A stretch of 53,522 nt of DNA from Actinomycetota bacterium (GCA_028697145.1 JAQVFR010000022.1:1-53522); one strand, 5' to 3'; positions 8,194-16,997 are shown, counted from the first letter of the stretch. Made by a program: numbers and translations. The notes: generated by a model not told the origin, from the sequence alone.

Positions 8194-9434
8194 CAGGCGG
8201 GGACGGTCTCGCCCAGGAGGTTCTCCACGAAATCGCGGATGCGCGTCTCCACCTGGGCGCGGTCGTACCAGCGCGAATCGGTGTGGTCGGCCTCGATGAT
8301 CAGGGCCGGCTTGCCGGTGCGCCGCGTGAACTCCTTCGCCAGGTCGTACTGGCCCAGGGAATAGGGTTTGCAGCTGCGGTTGGAGTGCATGATCATGCCG
8401 TCCACGCTGTAGCGCGTGGCCAGGCTCTCGATCTTGTCCGCCATCCTCTCCAGGTTGATGTTGAGGTAGACCTCGGTGTAGATGCGGGACATGCTCTCCA
8501 GGGGCTTCTCCGCGTCCACTCCCTCGAAGGTCCAGGCGCTGGTGTATGTGTCCGCGACCAGGCAGGTCTCCAGCTCCATGAACAGCTTGCCCAGGTTGCG
8601 CATCTCGTACCAGACCGGGATGTTGTCCCACAGCAGGCGGTACTTCTCCGAGGGGAGGATGCCGATGCCCTCCTTGATGCGCTGCTTCATCTCGTCCAGC
8701 AGGCCCTGGTAGAAATCGACCACCTCCTGCGTGCCGCGCAGGGTGACGATGGGGGCCATCATGATGAAGGCGTCGAAGCAGGTCATGGGGGCGGGCTTGT
8801 GCTTGTTGCAGGCCAGTACGTCCTTCCACAGCGCGGAGGCGAAAAGGGACTTCGCGGCCACGTCCGTGAAGTGCGGCTCGTCGTAGGGTTTGCCGGTGAT
8901 CTTCTCCAAAAAGGCGACGTACTCCTCCATCTGGCGCAGGGAGTAGTCGGCGATGTGTTGCTGGAGGTCGCCGCGTACGAAGGGAGTGTCGTAGATGAAC
9001 AAGGGCACGTCGAAGAAGCGCGCCAGCTCCTCGTACCACTTGAAGACGGTGTTGCAGATGTTATTGCACACGACCAGGAAGGTGGGGCGGGGCAGGCCGC
9101 CGATGGGGCCGCCCTTGGTGATGGCGCTGCCGATGTCGCCGCGGGCGTAGGAGCACAGGTCCCGCGAGAAGCCGCGCCCCTCGGCCACCTCGCACAGCTC
9201 CACGTTCATGTGCGAGGCGCCGCACATGGCGCCGTGGTTCTCGGGATAGACGGGGATGACGTTGAAGGCGATGAGGGGCTCCACCGGGGCGCCGCTGGTG
9301 ATCCAGGCGATGTGGCGGTCGGTGCCCTCCGCCCCCTTGGCTTCCGTGTAATACTTGACCATCATGTCGCGCATGGCGTCCGCGGACTTTATCTTGCGGC
9401 GCTCCTTGTCCGCCTTCCCGTTTCCCTCGCTCAT
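8193..9434 (-). CDS. 2-hydroxyacyl-CoA dehydratase / benzoyl-CoA reductase family, HgdB-like subunit
   Basis: A 413-residue subunit of the 2-hydroxyglutaryl-CoA dehydratase D family, [4Fe-4S] enzymes that dehydrate 2-hydroxyacyl-CoA, or reduce benzoyl-CoA, after ATP-driven one-electron activation. The C-terminal block HSNRSCKPYSLGQYD followed by EADHTDSRWY is the classic family signature. Cysteines in RDLCSYARGD and CNNIC are candidate cluster ligands. GGAAGGGAG upstream of the ATG supports the start. It follows the partner subunit on the same strand, separated by a 124-bp repeat element. The substrate is not readable, and the ATPase activator (HgdC-like) that these enzymes need is not in the window. 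Confidence 0.85.
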   Translation of the reverse strand: MSEGNGKADKERRKIKSADAMRDMMVKYYTEAKGAEGTDRHIAWITSGAPVEPLIAFNVIPVYPENHGAMCGASHMNVELCEVAEGRGFSRDLCSYARGDIGSAITKGGPIGGLPRPTFLVVCNNICNTVFKWYEELARFFDVPLFIYDTPFVRGDLQQHIADYSLRQMEEYVAFLEKITGKPYDEPHFTDVAAKSLFASALWKDVLACNKHKPAPMTCFDAFIMMAPIVTLRGTQEVVDFYQGLLDEMKQRIKEGIGILPSEKYRLLWDNIPVWYEMRNLGKLFMELETCLVADTYTSAWTFEGVDAEKPLESMSRIYTEVYLNINLERMADKIESLATRYSVDGMIMHSNRSCKPYSLGQYDLAKEFTRRTGKPALIIEADHTDSRWYDRAQVETRIRDFVENLLGETVPA

Positions 9435-9456
9435 CTTCGCTCTCCCTTCCTCTTAT

Positions 9457-9580
9457 GGTGCCAGGTTTTGTTTTTCACGTGCCCGGCCGATCCTGCAGGG
9501 TTAAAATACCTGCATATAAGTGAGCTTATGTAAATTAACTACGAACATACCGGGGTATGCAAAAAACAAGACCTGACCCC
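9457..9580. repeat. MITE/REP-type element with GGGGTCAG-type ends
   Basis: A 124-bp element between the two dehydratase subunit genes. Its right end AAACAAGACCTGACCCC (9564-9580) is identical to the right end of the element at 25114-25239. Its left end GGTGCCAGGTTTTGTTT is a slightly degenerate inverted copy. Next to the right end is an imperfect palindrome CATACCGGGGTATG. Such units are typical of REP sequences mobilised in trans by IS200-like (RAYT) transposases, none of which is encoded here. Confidence 0.7.
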
Positions 9581-9586
9581 CTTCTC

Positions 9587-10720
9587 TTATACTCCGGTGA
9601 TGGTCTCGATGAAGGCCTGCAGGCGGGTGCGCAGCTGCCCGCGCGAGAAGGACTGCAGCTCCGTCTCGAGCACGAGCGACGGCACCTCCAGCTCGTCCTG
9701 CAGGCGTTCCCGCAGGTAGGGGACGTCGAAGAGATGCGGCTCGCAGAAGGACTGCAGGAAGAAGACGACGCCTTTCGCGCCGCTGTCCCGCACCTGGCGC
9801 AGCAGGTGCTCGATGCGGTCCTCGATGCACTGGTGCTTGGCGGGGCAGTTTATCCTCCCCCACATGCGCCGCGCCAGCGCCTCCTGCGAAGAGTCGGCCT
9901 CGTCCACGTAGTTGTCGAAGTAGCGGTGGCCGCTGCACAGGTCGTCGTCCACCACGTCCGCCCCCAGTTCGGCGATGAGTTCGATGATGTCGGGGGTGGT
10001 GCAGGTGCTGCCGCTGACGAGAAGGGGCGTCTTGCCATTCCCCCGCGACTTTCCGGTGTCCAGTCCCTCCAGCAGCTCTTGCAGCATCTCGTTATGCTTC
10101 TCGCGCCGCATCCAGAACCCGGCGGTGATGACGGCTGTGGCAGAGAGGCCGTCGATGACGCCCGGGTAGGTGGTGCGCAGCTTGTAGAGACGGTCGGCGA
10201 GGCGGCGGTTGCGGTTGTAGATGTGGATACTCTCCACGAGGGCGCCGTCTCCTATCTCCTCGCCGGTGAACTCCTCGACGCTGCGGCGGAAGCGGTGCAC
10301 CTCCTCCACCAGGAAGGGCAGCGACACCTCCTCCCCCATGCGGATGGGCAGCACCAGGTCGCCATGGAAGGGGAAGTCCGTGTTGCGGCGCCATATGTCC
10401 GAGAGGCGCATCATGGTGTCGCAGGTCTGCACGAACACCGCGCCCTCCAGGAAATCCAGGTCGCCGGCGAGGGCCATGTCCAGGTCGGTGCGGGCGAGGG
10501 AGCAGCAGTAAGCCTGCAGGTGGGCGTCGGCGTGGGTGAGGGTGCGCACCGAGCCCATGAGGCGCACCGGCGTGAAGCCCGCCGCGTGCAGGATCTCCTC
10601 CGGTGTGTAGGAACAGAAGACCGCCATGGGCTTCTCCCCCTCGTCCCGGAGCTTCGCCAGGTGGGGGTAGGGGTCCCTCCAGAGCTGCATGCACTCGTCG
10701 ATTATGGCCTGGACGTCCAT
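9587..10720 (-). CDS. 2-hydroxyacyl-CoA dehydratase / benzoyl-CoA reductase family, HgdA-like subunit
   Basis: A 377-residue partner of the HgdB-like subunit. The N-terminal FCSYTPEEILHAAGFTPVR is the typical opening of the family, and YCCSLAR, QTCDTMMR, NCPAKHQC and LQSFCEPH hold the cysteines expected around an unusual [4Fe-4S] cluster. AAAGGAG seven bases upstream of the ATG supports the start. It is transcribed first, with the HgdB-like gene next. Together they form the catalytic heterodimer. Possible substrates include lactoyl-, 2-hydroxyglutaryl-, phenyllactyl- or aromatic acyl-CoA; the sequence does not decide. Confidence 0.85.
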   Translation of the reverse strand: MDVQAIIDECMQLWRDPYPHLAKLRDEGEKPMAVFCSYTPEEILHAAGFTPVRLMGSVRTLTHADAHLQAYCCSLARTDLDMALAGDLDFLEGAVFVQTCDTMMRLSDIWRRNTDFPFHGDLVLPIRMGEEVSLPFLVEEVHRFRRSVEEFTGEEIGDGALVESIHIYNRNRRLADRLYKLRTTYPGVIDGLSATAVITAGFWMRREKHNEMLQELLEGLDTGKSRGNGKTPLLVSGSTCTTPDIIELIAELGADVVDDDLCSGHRYFDNYVDEADSSQEALARRMWGRINCPAKHQCIEDRIEHLLRQVRDSGAKGVVFFLQSFCEPHLFDVPYLRERLQDELEVPSLVLETELQSFSRGQLRTRLQAFIETITGV

Positions 10721-10801
10721 GACGCTCCTTTCTTTTCAAACCGCGCCGCCGCTCTATAAATTATATCTATTCTAGGCAATCGGGCTACTCGGGGCTGTTT
10801 C

Positions 10802-10847
10802 AGGCACGGGGCGAGGCTTGACCCCAATGCCTGGGGCACGGGGCGAG
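10802..10847. repeat. REP-like repeat, one full and one truncated copy
   Basis: A full 31-bp unit at 10802-10832 is followed directly by a second unit cut off after about 15 bases (10833-10847). The truncated copy ends one base before the stop codon of the NapG-like gene. Confidence 0.75.
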
Positions 10848-10848
10848 G

Positions 10849-11460
10849 TTAGTTGCCGCGGCGGTTGTTGCCGCCGCCCTCGAGCGGGGCGGCGCCGGGG
10901 GAATAGACCATGATGGCGGGGTCGGGGCAGGTGACGCAGGTGTTCTGGCAGGCGCCGCAGCCCGTGCACTTGTCGGCCAATACCCGCGGCCTGCCGCGGG
11001 AATCGATCTCGATGGCGGCGTAGGAGCAGCGCTCGTAACAGACCAGGCAGGCCTTGCCCTCGTTCCAGGCGATGCACTTGGAGCGGGTCACCGCCGCGGT
11101 GCCGATGCGCACATCCGCGTCGTCCGGCTCGCGGATGGCGCCCACCGGGCAGGCCTGCGCGCATGCGCGGCCGCACAGCTCGAACTCGCACTTGCCCAGA
11201 GCGGGGTTGAAGCGCGGCGTCCACAGCCTGGCGGCTCCGAAGCCTTTTCCAGCGGGCTCCAGGCACTGCGTGAGGCAGGCGCGCACGCATTCGCCGCAGC
11301 GCAGGCAGCGCGTGGCGAAGGCGGCCTCGTCCTGCGCTCCCGGTGGCCGCAGCAGCACTCCGCTCCCCTGGTCGCGCAGCAGGCCGTAGGCAAAGAGCGC
11401 CGCCGCCCCGGTCATCCCCAGGGCGAGGAAATCGCGCCGGCCTACCTTCATGTCTCGCAT
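10849..11460 (-). CDS. Tat-exported multi-cluster ferredoxin (NapG/MauM-like)
   Basis: A 203-residue protein with a twin-arginine signal, GRRDFLALG followed by a hydrophobic stretch, so it probably acts outside the membrane. Several 4Fe-4S motifs follow: CLRCGECVRAC, CGRACAQACPVG, a central CLVCYERC, and CTGCGACQNTCVTCP near the C-terminus. The arrangement matches NapG/MauM-type periplasmic ferredoxins that pass electrons with a NapH-type membrane partner. The ATG at 11460 lies inside the end of the upstream napH-like gene (13-base overlap), so the two are translationally coupled. The C-terminus is Gly/Asn-rich and ends at a REP repeat. Confidence 0.8.
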   Translation of the reverse strand: MRDMKVGRRDFLALGMTGAAALFAYGLLRDQGSGVLLRPPGAQDEAAFATRCLRCGECVRACLTQCLEPAGKGFGAARLWTPRFNPALGKCEFELCGRACAQACPVGAIREPDDADVRIGTAAVTRSKCIAWNEGKACLVCYERCSYAAIEIDSRGRPRVLADKCTGCGACQNTCVTCPDPAIMVYSPGAAPLEGGGNNRRGN

Positions 11461-12356
11461 GTTATCGCCCCCTCCAGGCCTTCCTGCCCCTCGCGGGCCT
11501 TGCCGGAGCCCAGCAGCGGCGCCCCCAGCGCGCGCAGTGAGAGCGCGCCCTTCTCCGGGCACGCCGCCACGCATTCTCCGCACAGGGCGCAGTCGGCCAT
11601 GAACAGCCTCCCCGTCTTCCTGCTGTCCGCCACCTCGGTTATGCCGAAGGGGCAGGCGCAGGCGCACTTGCCGCAATGGGTGCAGGCGCCCTCGTCCTTG
11701 ACCAGCGCCAGGGGGCTGGCCGCCGCGGGCAGTCGCGATCCGGCCATGCTCGCCAGCGAGAGGCAGGCCCCGAGGGGGCACATCTCCTGACACCAGAAGC
11801 GCGGCCCCACCACCACCGCCAGCACGACCAGGGCGATGAAGACGAAGGGCACGCCGCCGAGGAGCACGAAGATCACAGCGCGGTTCGCGACCACCAGCGG
11901 GTCGAATATCCATATGGCGTTGATCCCCAGCGAGAAAAGCAGCAGGAGTATGCCCAGGAAAACGTACTTCAGGCGGATACGGCGGTCGTCCGCGCGGATG
12001 GTCCTGCCGAAGATGTCCCTGGGGCGCAGGCGGGAGATCTTCCTCGCGCGCCTGCTCTCCAGGGACGGCAGCATCTCCACGGCGGACCCCAGGGGGCATA
12101 TCCAGCCGCAGAAGAAGCGGCCGCTCAGGGCCGTGAGGCCCAGCAGTATCCAGGCGGGAAGCAGGTAGAGCCAGAGCCCGCTCTCCCAGGCGGCGGTTAT
12201 CCCCGCCAGGGGATCCACGCGCAGGAAGAAGTTCTCGTCCAGGGTGGCGTTGGGCGGCCAGGCCGCGGCCCACGCACTCGCGACGAAGAGCGCGATGAAG
12301 GCCAGCTGCACGGCCCTGCGCACCCAGTGGACGGCGCGGCGGCGCTGCTTTTTCAC
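11448..12356 (-). CDS. NapH-like membrane polyferredoxin
   Basis: A 302-residue membrane iron-sulfur protein with about four helices. The loop motifs CGWICPLG and CQEMCPLGAC are the hallmark CxxxCP pairs of the NapH/CcoG group. Two classical 4Fe-4S motifs, CTHCGKCACACP and CALCGECVAACPEKG, form the cytoplasmic tail. The GTG at 12356 follows GGAGGTGAGCGC and its GTGA overlaps the stop of the upstream DUF362 gene. With the NapG-like protein it should move electrons between the quinone pool or cytosol and an exported acceptor. No nitrate reductase is present, so the terminal partner is unknown. Confidence 0.85.
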   Translation of the reverse strand: MKKQRRRAVHWVRRAVQLAFIALFVASAWAAAWPPNATLDENFFLRVDPLAGITAAWESGLWLYLLPAWILLGLTALSGRFFCGWICPLGSAVEMLPSLESRRARKISRLRPRDIFGRTIRADDRRIRLKYVFLGILLLLFSLGINAIWIFDPLVVANRAVIFVLLGGVPFVFIALVVLAVVVGPRFWCQEMCPLGACLSLASMAGSRLPAAASPLALVKDEGACTHCGKCACACPFGITEVADSRKTGRLFMADCALCGECVAACPEKGALSLRALGAPLLGSGKAREGQEGLEGAITCET

Positions 12357-13348
12357 GCGCTCACCTCCACCAGCCCCAGGGAGGCGAAGTCGGAAGTGCC
12401 CACGCCGAGCTGTTCGCCGTAGGCGATGTGACCTATGCTCGCGGGCGCCACGCCGAAGAAGGCGCAGCAGTAGGAGTCCATGGCCACGGGATCGGTGCCG
12501 AGGATTATCTGGCCTGGATCGGATACCGTGCCCGGGCCGCCGGGGCCGCGGTCCAGGAGGATGTTGGTGGCGTCGGAGACGATCAGCGCCGGTTTGACCA
12601 CCGTGTTTATCTCGGCGATGGCCTTGTGCAGGTCGATGTTGTGGAAGTTCCCCATGTTCTGGGTGATGCCGATGAAGTTCTTCATGGCCATGGACAGCAT
12701 CGCTCCGCTGTGGTGCTTGACCTTGGGCATGTTCACGATGACGTCGGCGGCGAAGACCTCTTCCAGTATGCCCGCGGAAGGAAGGGCGGTGGCCCCTGGG
12801 ATCTGCACGATGCGGGCGGCTCCGGGCTTCCTCACCGCGTAGACGACGACCTCGGCACCTGCCGCCCTGGCCGCGGGCCCGATGCCGTTCCTCTCCAGGG
12901 TCTGGTCGACGAGGTCCTGCAGGATGTGGTCGAAGACGGTGACGCCGGAGGCGCCCGCCGCCAGGAACTGGCGCACCGCCTCGGCCACCAGCTCCGGATT
13001 GGTGGTGGTGGCCTCCTCGGGGGGGCGCGCGAACGCGGCGTTGACCTTGATGAGCACCCTCTTGCCGGCGAGTCGCAGGGATGACATGCCGCCCCATGCC
13101 TCCAGGCCCTTGAGCAGCATCAGCGCGGGATCGGTGCCCTTTACCACCACCAGCCCCGGCGCAGGCCCCGGCGTCGGGACGGGCGCCGGGATCTCCTCCG
13201 CCGCGGCCTCGGGGCCCTCGTCCACGGGACAGGTGTCGGTGGCGCCTCCGCCGCAGCCGGGGATGGTCGCGGCAAGGTACAGCGCCCCCAAGCCCGCCGC
13301 CGCCGCGCCCGCCTTTCCCAGGAAATTCCTTCTGTCCATCTCCTGCAA
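12353..13348 (-). CDS. DUF362-domain protein with Tat/lipoprotein signal
   Basis: A 331-residue DUF362 protein, a family common beside ferredoxin genes in anaerobes and without a settled function. The N-terminus has RRNFLG, a hydrophobic segment and the lipobox-like IPGC, followed by a Pro/Ala-rich linker, so it is probably exported through Tat and lipid-anchored. The body contains LIKVN, MPKVKHHSGAMLSMAMKN and LGTDPVAMDSY, which are the conserved DUF362 blocks. AAGGAG is eight bases before TTG at 13348; a GTG at 13357 and an ATG at 13339 are alternatives with worse spacing. It opens a three-gene overlapping operon with the NapH-like and NapG-like genes. Confidence 0.8.
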   Translation of the reverse strand: MQEMDRRNFLGKAGAAAAGLGALYLAATIPGCGGGATDTCPVDEGPEAAAEEIPAPVPTPGPAPGLVVVKGTDPALMLLKGLEAWGGMSSLRLAGKRVLIKVNAAFARPPEEATTTNPELVAEAVRQFLAAGASGVTVFDHILQDLVDQTLERNGIGPAARAAGAEVVVYAVRKPGAARIVQIPGATALPSAGILEEVFAADVIVNMPKVKHHSGAMLSMAMKNFIGITQNMGNFHNIDLHKAIAEINTVVKPALIVSDATNILLDRGPGGPGTVSDPGQIILGTDPVAMDSYCCAFFGVAPASIGHIAYGEQLGVGTSDFASLGLVEVSA

Positions 13349-13642
13349 TCCCATCACTCCTTGCGGTGATTATCTCACCCTTGCGTTTCCCGTTCCTTGA
13401 GATGCGTCATCGCGGTTATACCGCGCCCGGGGAGGCGAAGCCGCCGCGCGCGCGCTTACTCCTTCTCTTATAGTTACGCTGCGCTCCTCTCTCCTGTTCG
13501 CGCACCGGGCCCGCCGGGCATGATATGGGTCATCCCGTTCAGGCATGCGCGGATGTCCCGCAGGCCGGGGCTTCCGCGCCGCGGCAAGGGAAAGGGGACG
13601 GGGGAAGGAAGGAGCCGCGGGGCCGCGGAGGTAACCGCCGCT

Positions 13643-14032
13643 CTATTCGCCGCTCTGCCCTCCGGCGCGTTGGGTCGCCACGCGCCGTATCGCACTCACG
13701 AGTTCGTCCGCTACCCTCATCTTGCTGAGGTATGCCGCGGCCCCCGCCTTGATGGTGCGGGCGGCGAACTGCTTCTCGTCATGCGCGCTCAGGATGAGCA
13801 CCGGGACCTGCGGGTACATGCTCCTCAGGTCCTTGAGGACGTCCATGCCGCTGCGGTCGGGCATGGAGATGTCGAGGATGATGACGTCCGGGGTCCTGGA
13901 TTCCAGCAACTCGACCAGCTCCAGCCACGTGCCCGCCTGGCCGGTCAGCCGCATATCGGGCTCCTCCTCGAGGACCTTCTCCAGGCCTTGTCTCACTATG
14001 GGGTGGTCATCGAGGATGAACACCTCGATCAT
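13643..14032 (-). CDS. single-domain response regulator (REC only)
   Basis: A 129-residue receiver domain of the NarL/LuxR type without an output domain. The acidic pocket is LDDH near the start, and the phosphoacceptor is Asp54 in IILDISMPDRSG. The switch residue lies in LILSAHD and the conserved Lys in AAYLSK. The chain stops shortly after the last receiver helix, so it is either a stand-alone signalling protein or a NarL-type regulator that lost its HTH. AAGGGT upstream of the ATG at 14032 favours that start over one 13 codons earlier. No sensor kinase gene is adjacent. Confidence 0.8.
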   Translation of the reverse strand: MIEVFILDDHPIVRQGLEKVLEEEPDMRLTGQAGTWLELVELLESRTPDVIILDISMPDRSGMDVLKDLRSMYPQVPVLILSAHDEKQFAARTIKAGAAAYLSKMRVADELVSAIRRVATQRAGGQSGE

Positions 14033-14368
14033 GCGCTGACCCTTCACCACTTCATAACCTTTCGCGATCATCGCTCCCCTTTGGACCCGCTTGCCGGTAT
14101 CGGCGCTACGGCCATTTCCCTCTTATCTCTCGATGCTATTATTCCCCTGCCTCCCGGGTTTTCCTGCCCATTCGCGCCGAAGGCGGTGGGCGGGTCCGAA
14201 AATCCGCGCGCGTCCCCGGCCCATGGCGTATCCGCCTGTTTTCCGCGGCGCGGTGGAGTTGATGCTGAGGGCCAGCCAGAGAAGACGTTGTGCCGATCGG
14301 GCGAACATCAGGGGGGCTGCTGCATTGTCCGTACGCAGGCTCAGACCATCCGTCCCCTGGCAGACAGC
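14033..14368. other. intergenic, nothing recognised
   Basis: About 336 bases between the response regulator and the HemY-like flavoprotein gene. Short open frames occur on both strands but none shows family motifs or a convincing ribosome-binding site. No repeat of the window's families falls here. Confidence 0.5.
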
Positions 14369-15703
14369 TCAGCGCACTGCTTCGACGGCGGCCTCGATGC
14401 CGCTGCGCAGGGCGCCCTCCACGCATGAGATGAGGTACATGTACTCCCCGGCGAGGTAGAGGCCCTCCACGTCGCGGTAGTTGTACTTGCGCATGTCGTG
14501 GATGGCCCTGGCCTGGCCGGGCGGGTCCAGGCAGATGGCCTCGTCCCAGCGCACCGCCTCGGTGATGTAGGGCTCGTCGGGCATGGTGGGGACGATCCTC
14601 TGCAGGTCCTTGATCATCATCCTTTTCAGCTCCTCCAGGGGCAGCTCGTTCAAGGCCCTGGCGCGGCGTCCCCAGGTAAGCGAGTGCACCAGCCCCGCCC
14701 CCGGGGGAGCGAAGTGGGGTGACTTGCCGCCTGCATCGGCGAAGCCGGGATGAATGGAACCCTCGTTGCGGGAGAAGGTCACGGCGTACCATCCCTCGGG
14801 AAGCAGGCGCTCCTTGAGGGCGAAGATGAAGTGGATGCACGAGCTGTAGGTTACCGTCTCCAGGGGTCTGCGCAGGGTATCGGGGAGGTCGGGTATGAGG
14901 CGCCTGGCGGTGGTGGCGGTGGTGGTGCAGATGACCGCGTCCGCGTCCATGAAGCCCTCGGGCGTCTCCACGCCCCTGACCTTTCCGTCGTCGAGGACCA
15001 CCCTGTTCACGGGGGTGGAGAGGCGGATGGAGTCCCTGCACTCCTCGTAGAGGGCGGCGGGCAGTGAACCTATACCGCGTTTGAGGAACTTGAGCCCCGG
15101 CATCAGCCCCATGAGCAAGGCCAGGACGTGCGCCGCTCCCACCTGGTCGGGCTCGCCCAGGGTGAGAGAGGCGGTCATGGGCTGGAAAACGTAGTCCAGG
15201 GCGGCCTGGCCGCCGTAGCGCAGGGCGTATTCCTCGATGCTGATGTCGCTTAGGTCCAGCACCGCCTCGGGGTCCATGCCGTCGAAGTCGAAGTCCTTGC
15301 GCCGCCTGAGCATGTGGTATCCCGCCCTTGCCATCTGGGGGTAGCCCCTCCAGGGAAGGCCGCGGAACTTGAGGAGGTCGCGCCAGTGCTTCAGCGCATC
15401 GCGGGGATTGATGGTGGCCGGGATGGGATAGAGCTTGCCGTTGCGCCACATGGCCCCCATGAAATCGAAGCCCTGCACGGCGTCCTCCATGCCCAGCTCA
15501 CTGCAGAGGCGGAAGGTGGTGGTGCAGAGGTTGGCCGAGAACTGCGCCCCCAGGTCGAACTGGTAGCCCTCCCGGTTATAGCCGCGCGCGCGGCCTCCCG
15601 CGTGGGCCGTCTCCTCCAGGCACAGCACGTCTGCGCCCCGCCCGCGTAGCTCGTAGGTGGCGGCCAGCCCAGCCGGCCCCGCCCCGATAACGATGACCTT
15701 CAT
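14369..15703 (-). CDS. FAD-dependent amine oxidase-type oxidoreductase (HemY/CrtI-like)
   Basis: A 444-residue flavoprotein. The N-terminus VIVIGAGPAGLAATYEL followed by LEE and AGGRARG is the FAD-binding dinucleotide fold plus the GG motif of the protoporphyrinogen oxidase/phytoene desaturase superfamily. The C-terminal GLYLAGEYMYL...SCVEGALRSGIEAA is the matching FAD-closing motif. AAGGAGG before the ATG marks the start. It is the last gene of the long minus-strand flavoprotein run, but a 183-bp repeat element separates it from the previous gene. Heme biosynthesis is possible by homology; no heme genes are nearby, so a role on the same substrate as the neighbouring flavoproteins is equally likely. 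Confidence 0.75.
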   Translation of the reverse strand: MKVIVIGAGPAGLAATYELRGRGADVLCLEETAHAGGRARGYNREGYQFDLGAQFSANLCTTTFRLCSELGMEDAVQGFDFMGAMWRNGKLYPIPATINPRDALKHWRDLLKFRGLPWRGYPQMARAGYHMLRRRKDFDFDGMDPEAVLDLSDISIEEYALRYGGQAALDYVFQPMTASLTLGEPDQVGAAHVLALLMGLMPGLKFLKRGIGSLPAALYEECRDSIRLSTPVNRVVLDDGKVRGVETPEGFMDADAVICTTTATTARRLIPDLPDTLRRPLETVTYSSCIHFIFALKERLLPEGWYAVTFSRNEGSIHPGFADAGGKSPHFAPPGAGLVHSLTWGRRARALNELPLEELKRMMIKDLQRIVPTMPDEPYITEAVRWDEAICLDPPGQARAIHDMRKYNYRDVEGLYLAGEYMYLISCVEGALRSGIEAAVEAVR

Positions 15704-15716
15704 CCTCTTACCTCCT

Positions 15717-15899
15717 TGGGGTCAGCCCTTAACATTCATCATTTCATTTGCATTGCTAACGATCTGGCGCCGAACCGTGACCAACCAGAGTCAGGTACGG
15801 CCACGGTTATTGTGATGACCGTTGAGAAAGAGGGCGGCCTGCTTATAAAATAGTAGTTGCTAAAGCTAACAAAATGATGAATGTTAAGGGCTGACCCCA
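15717..15899. repeat. MITE-like element with 28-bp perfect terminal inverted repeats
   Basis: A 183-bp non-coding element whose ends are perfect 28-bp inverted repeats beginning TGGGGTCAGCCCTTAACA (15717-15744 and 15872-15899). It fits exactly between the TAA stop of one flavoprotein gene (15900-15902) and the AAGGAGG ribosome site of the next. It shares the GGGGTCAG tip with the elements at 9457-9580 and 25114-25239 but differs inside. No target-site duplication is evident. Confidence 0.8.
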
Positions 15900-16997
15900 T
15901 TAGAACCTGCCGTAGCCGGTTACGTTGGCCATGAAAGCCGGGCGCAGCAGGAAACGGTTGAGCAGCAGCGCCAGGGGCATGGCGGCCCGCATGGGGTATT
16001 TAACCAGCAGTTCCTGCGGACTGCGGTTGATGATGCGCTTCGCCGCCAGCAGCGGGTAGAAGGTCCAGTTGAGGCGCCTGAACTCGTCGTAGGCTCCCGC
16101 CGGGTCGCTGTAGGCCCGCGCCGCTATCTTCCCCGAGAGGAAGGCGCCGTGCATGCCGAAGAAGAGCACGGGGTCCATCATCCCCGCCAGGGTGCCGGCC
16201 AGGATGAGATCCCCGTGGAAGAGGCGGGGGTTGCTGAAAGTGCCGATGGGCGCGCCGGAAGCCTGGCCCTTGGCCCCTCCCCCCAAGGGGTAGAACCTCT
16301 TGAAGGGGTACCCGTCTTCCAGGGTGGCCTGCTCGGCGAACTTCTCCATCTCCCACTTCGCCACCGGCCTCTCGCGGTTGAAGATGAGGGCGAAGGCGAT
16401 GCCGTTGACCGAACAGGTGAAGGCGTAGTCCGGCGAGTAGTTGTCGAAACAGAAGGAGACCCTGGGCTCCATCCACGGCACGCGGCACTTGGAGAAATAG
16501 CCGTAGAGGCTCTTGTAGGGCACACCCGCCGCCTCGAACCCGTCGGCGTGCAGCCCCGTGGCCATGATGCTTCCCCGCGGCAGCTCGCGCACCTGCTTAT
16601 CGGTGGCGATCTGCTGGTCGAACTCGAATTTTACCCCTTCCTTCACGGCGATACGGTAGAGGTACTGGTCCATGGACGAAGCGCGAGGACCGCGTTCGAT
16701 CATCCAGGACTGGCAGTTCGGCGGGAACTTCAGGTGGTAGCTCTTGCCCCACACCTTGAGGATACCGTCCGTCATCTGCACCATCCCCGGCTTGAGGTCG
16801 ATGCCGGTGTAGCGGGACATGGCCTCGGCGTCCATGGGGGTGCCGTGGGGGGACGGGTTATAGAGGGCCATCCCCCCCACGCGCTTTCCCTTCTCCAGCA
16901 CGATGACATCGTGGCCCTCGCGCGCCAGGTTGATGGCGGCGACGAGGCCAGCGAGCCCAGCCCCTACCACGTGAACGGGTCCCTTGTACTTGCCCAT
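15900..16997 (-). CDS. FAD/NAD(P)-binding oxidoreductase, paralog family member A
   Basis: A 365-residue flavoprotein distantly like the FixC/geranylgeranyl reductase group. It has an N-terminal GAGLAGLVAAINLAREG dinucleotide fold and a mid-protein block ERGPRASSMD. The late FAD motif reads LFHGDLILAGTLAG followed by DPVLFFG and LSGKIAA. Three other genes in the window share these blocks (17007-18131, 18149-19210, 24055-25113). GGAGGGCGCA before the ATG supports the start, and it lies nine bases after the upstream paralog. It keeps the canonical GD of the FAD motif. Substrate unknown. Confidence 0.75.
   Translation of the reverse strand: MGKYKGPVHVVGAGLAGLVAAINLAREGHDVIVLEKGKRVGGMALYNPSPHGTPMDAEAMSRYTGIDLKPGMVQMTDGILKVWGKSYHLKFPPNCQSWMIERGPRASSMDQYLYRIAVKEGVKFEFDQQIATDKQVRELPRGSIMATGLHADGFEAAGVPYKSLYGYFSKCRVPWMEPRVSFCFDNYSPDYAFTCSVNGIAFALIFNRERPVAKWEMEKFAEQATLEDGYPFKRFYPLGGGAKGQASGAPIGTFSNPRLFHGDLILAGTLAGMMDPVLFFGMHGAFLSGKIAARAYSDPAGAYDEFRRLNWTFYPLLAAKRIINRSPQELLVKYPMRAAMPLALLLNRFLLRPAFMANVTGYGRF

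Noticed and set aside
8193-10720. Naming the dehydratase pair benzoyl-CoA reductase
   Set aside because: The family covers many substrates and no aromatic-degradation or activator genes are present, so only the family is claimed.
10849-13097. Long overlapping minus-strand reading frames that span the NapG/NapH/DUF362 genes out of frame
   Set aside because: They are low-complexity Arg/Gly/Pro-rich shadows of the real genes, produced by high GC.
15717-15899. Complete insertion sequence
   Set aside because: It is 183 bp with no transposase frame; only the terminal inverted repeats support mobility, so it is listed as a MITE-like repeat.
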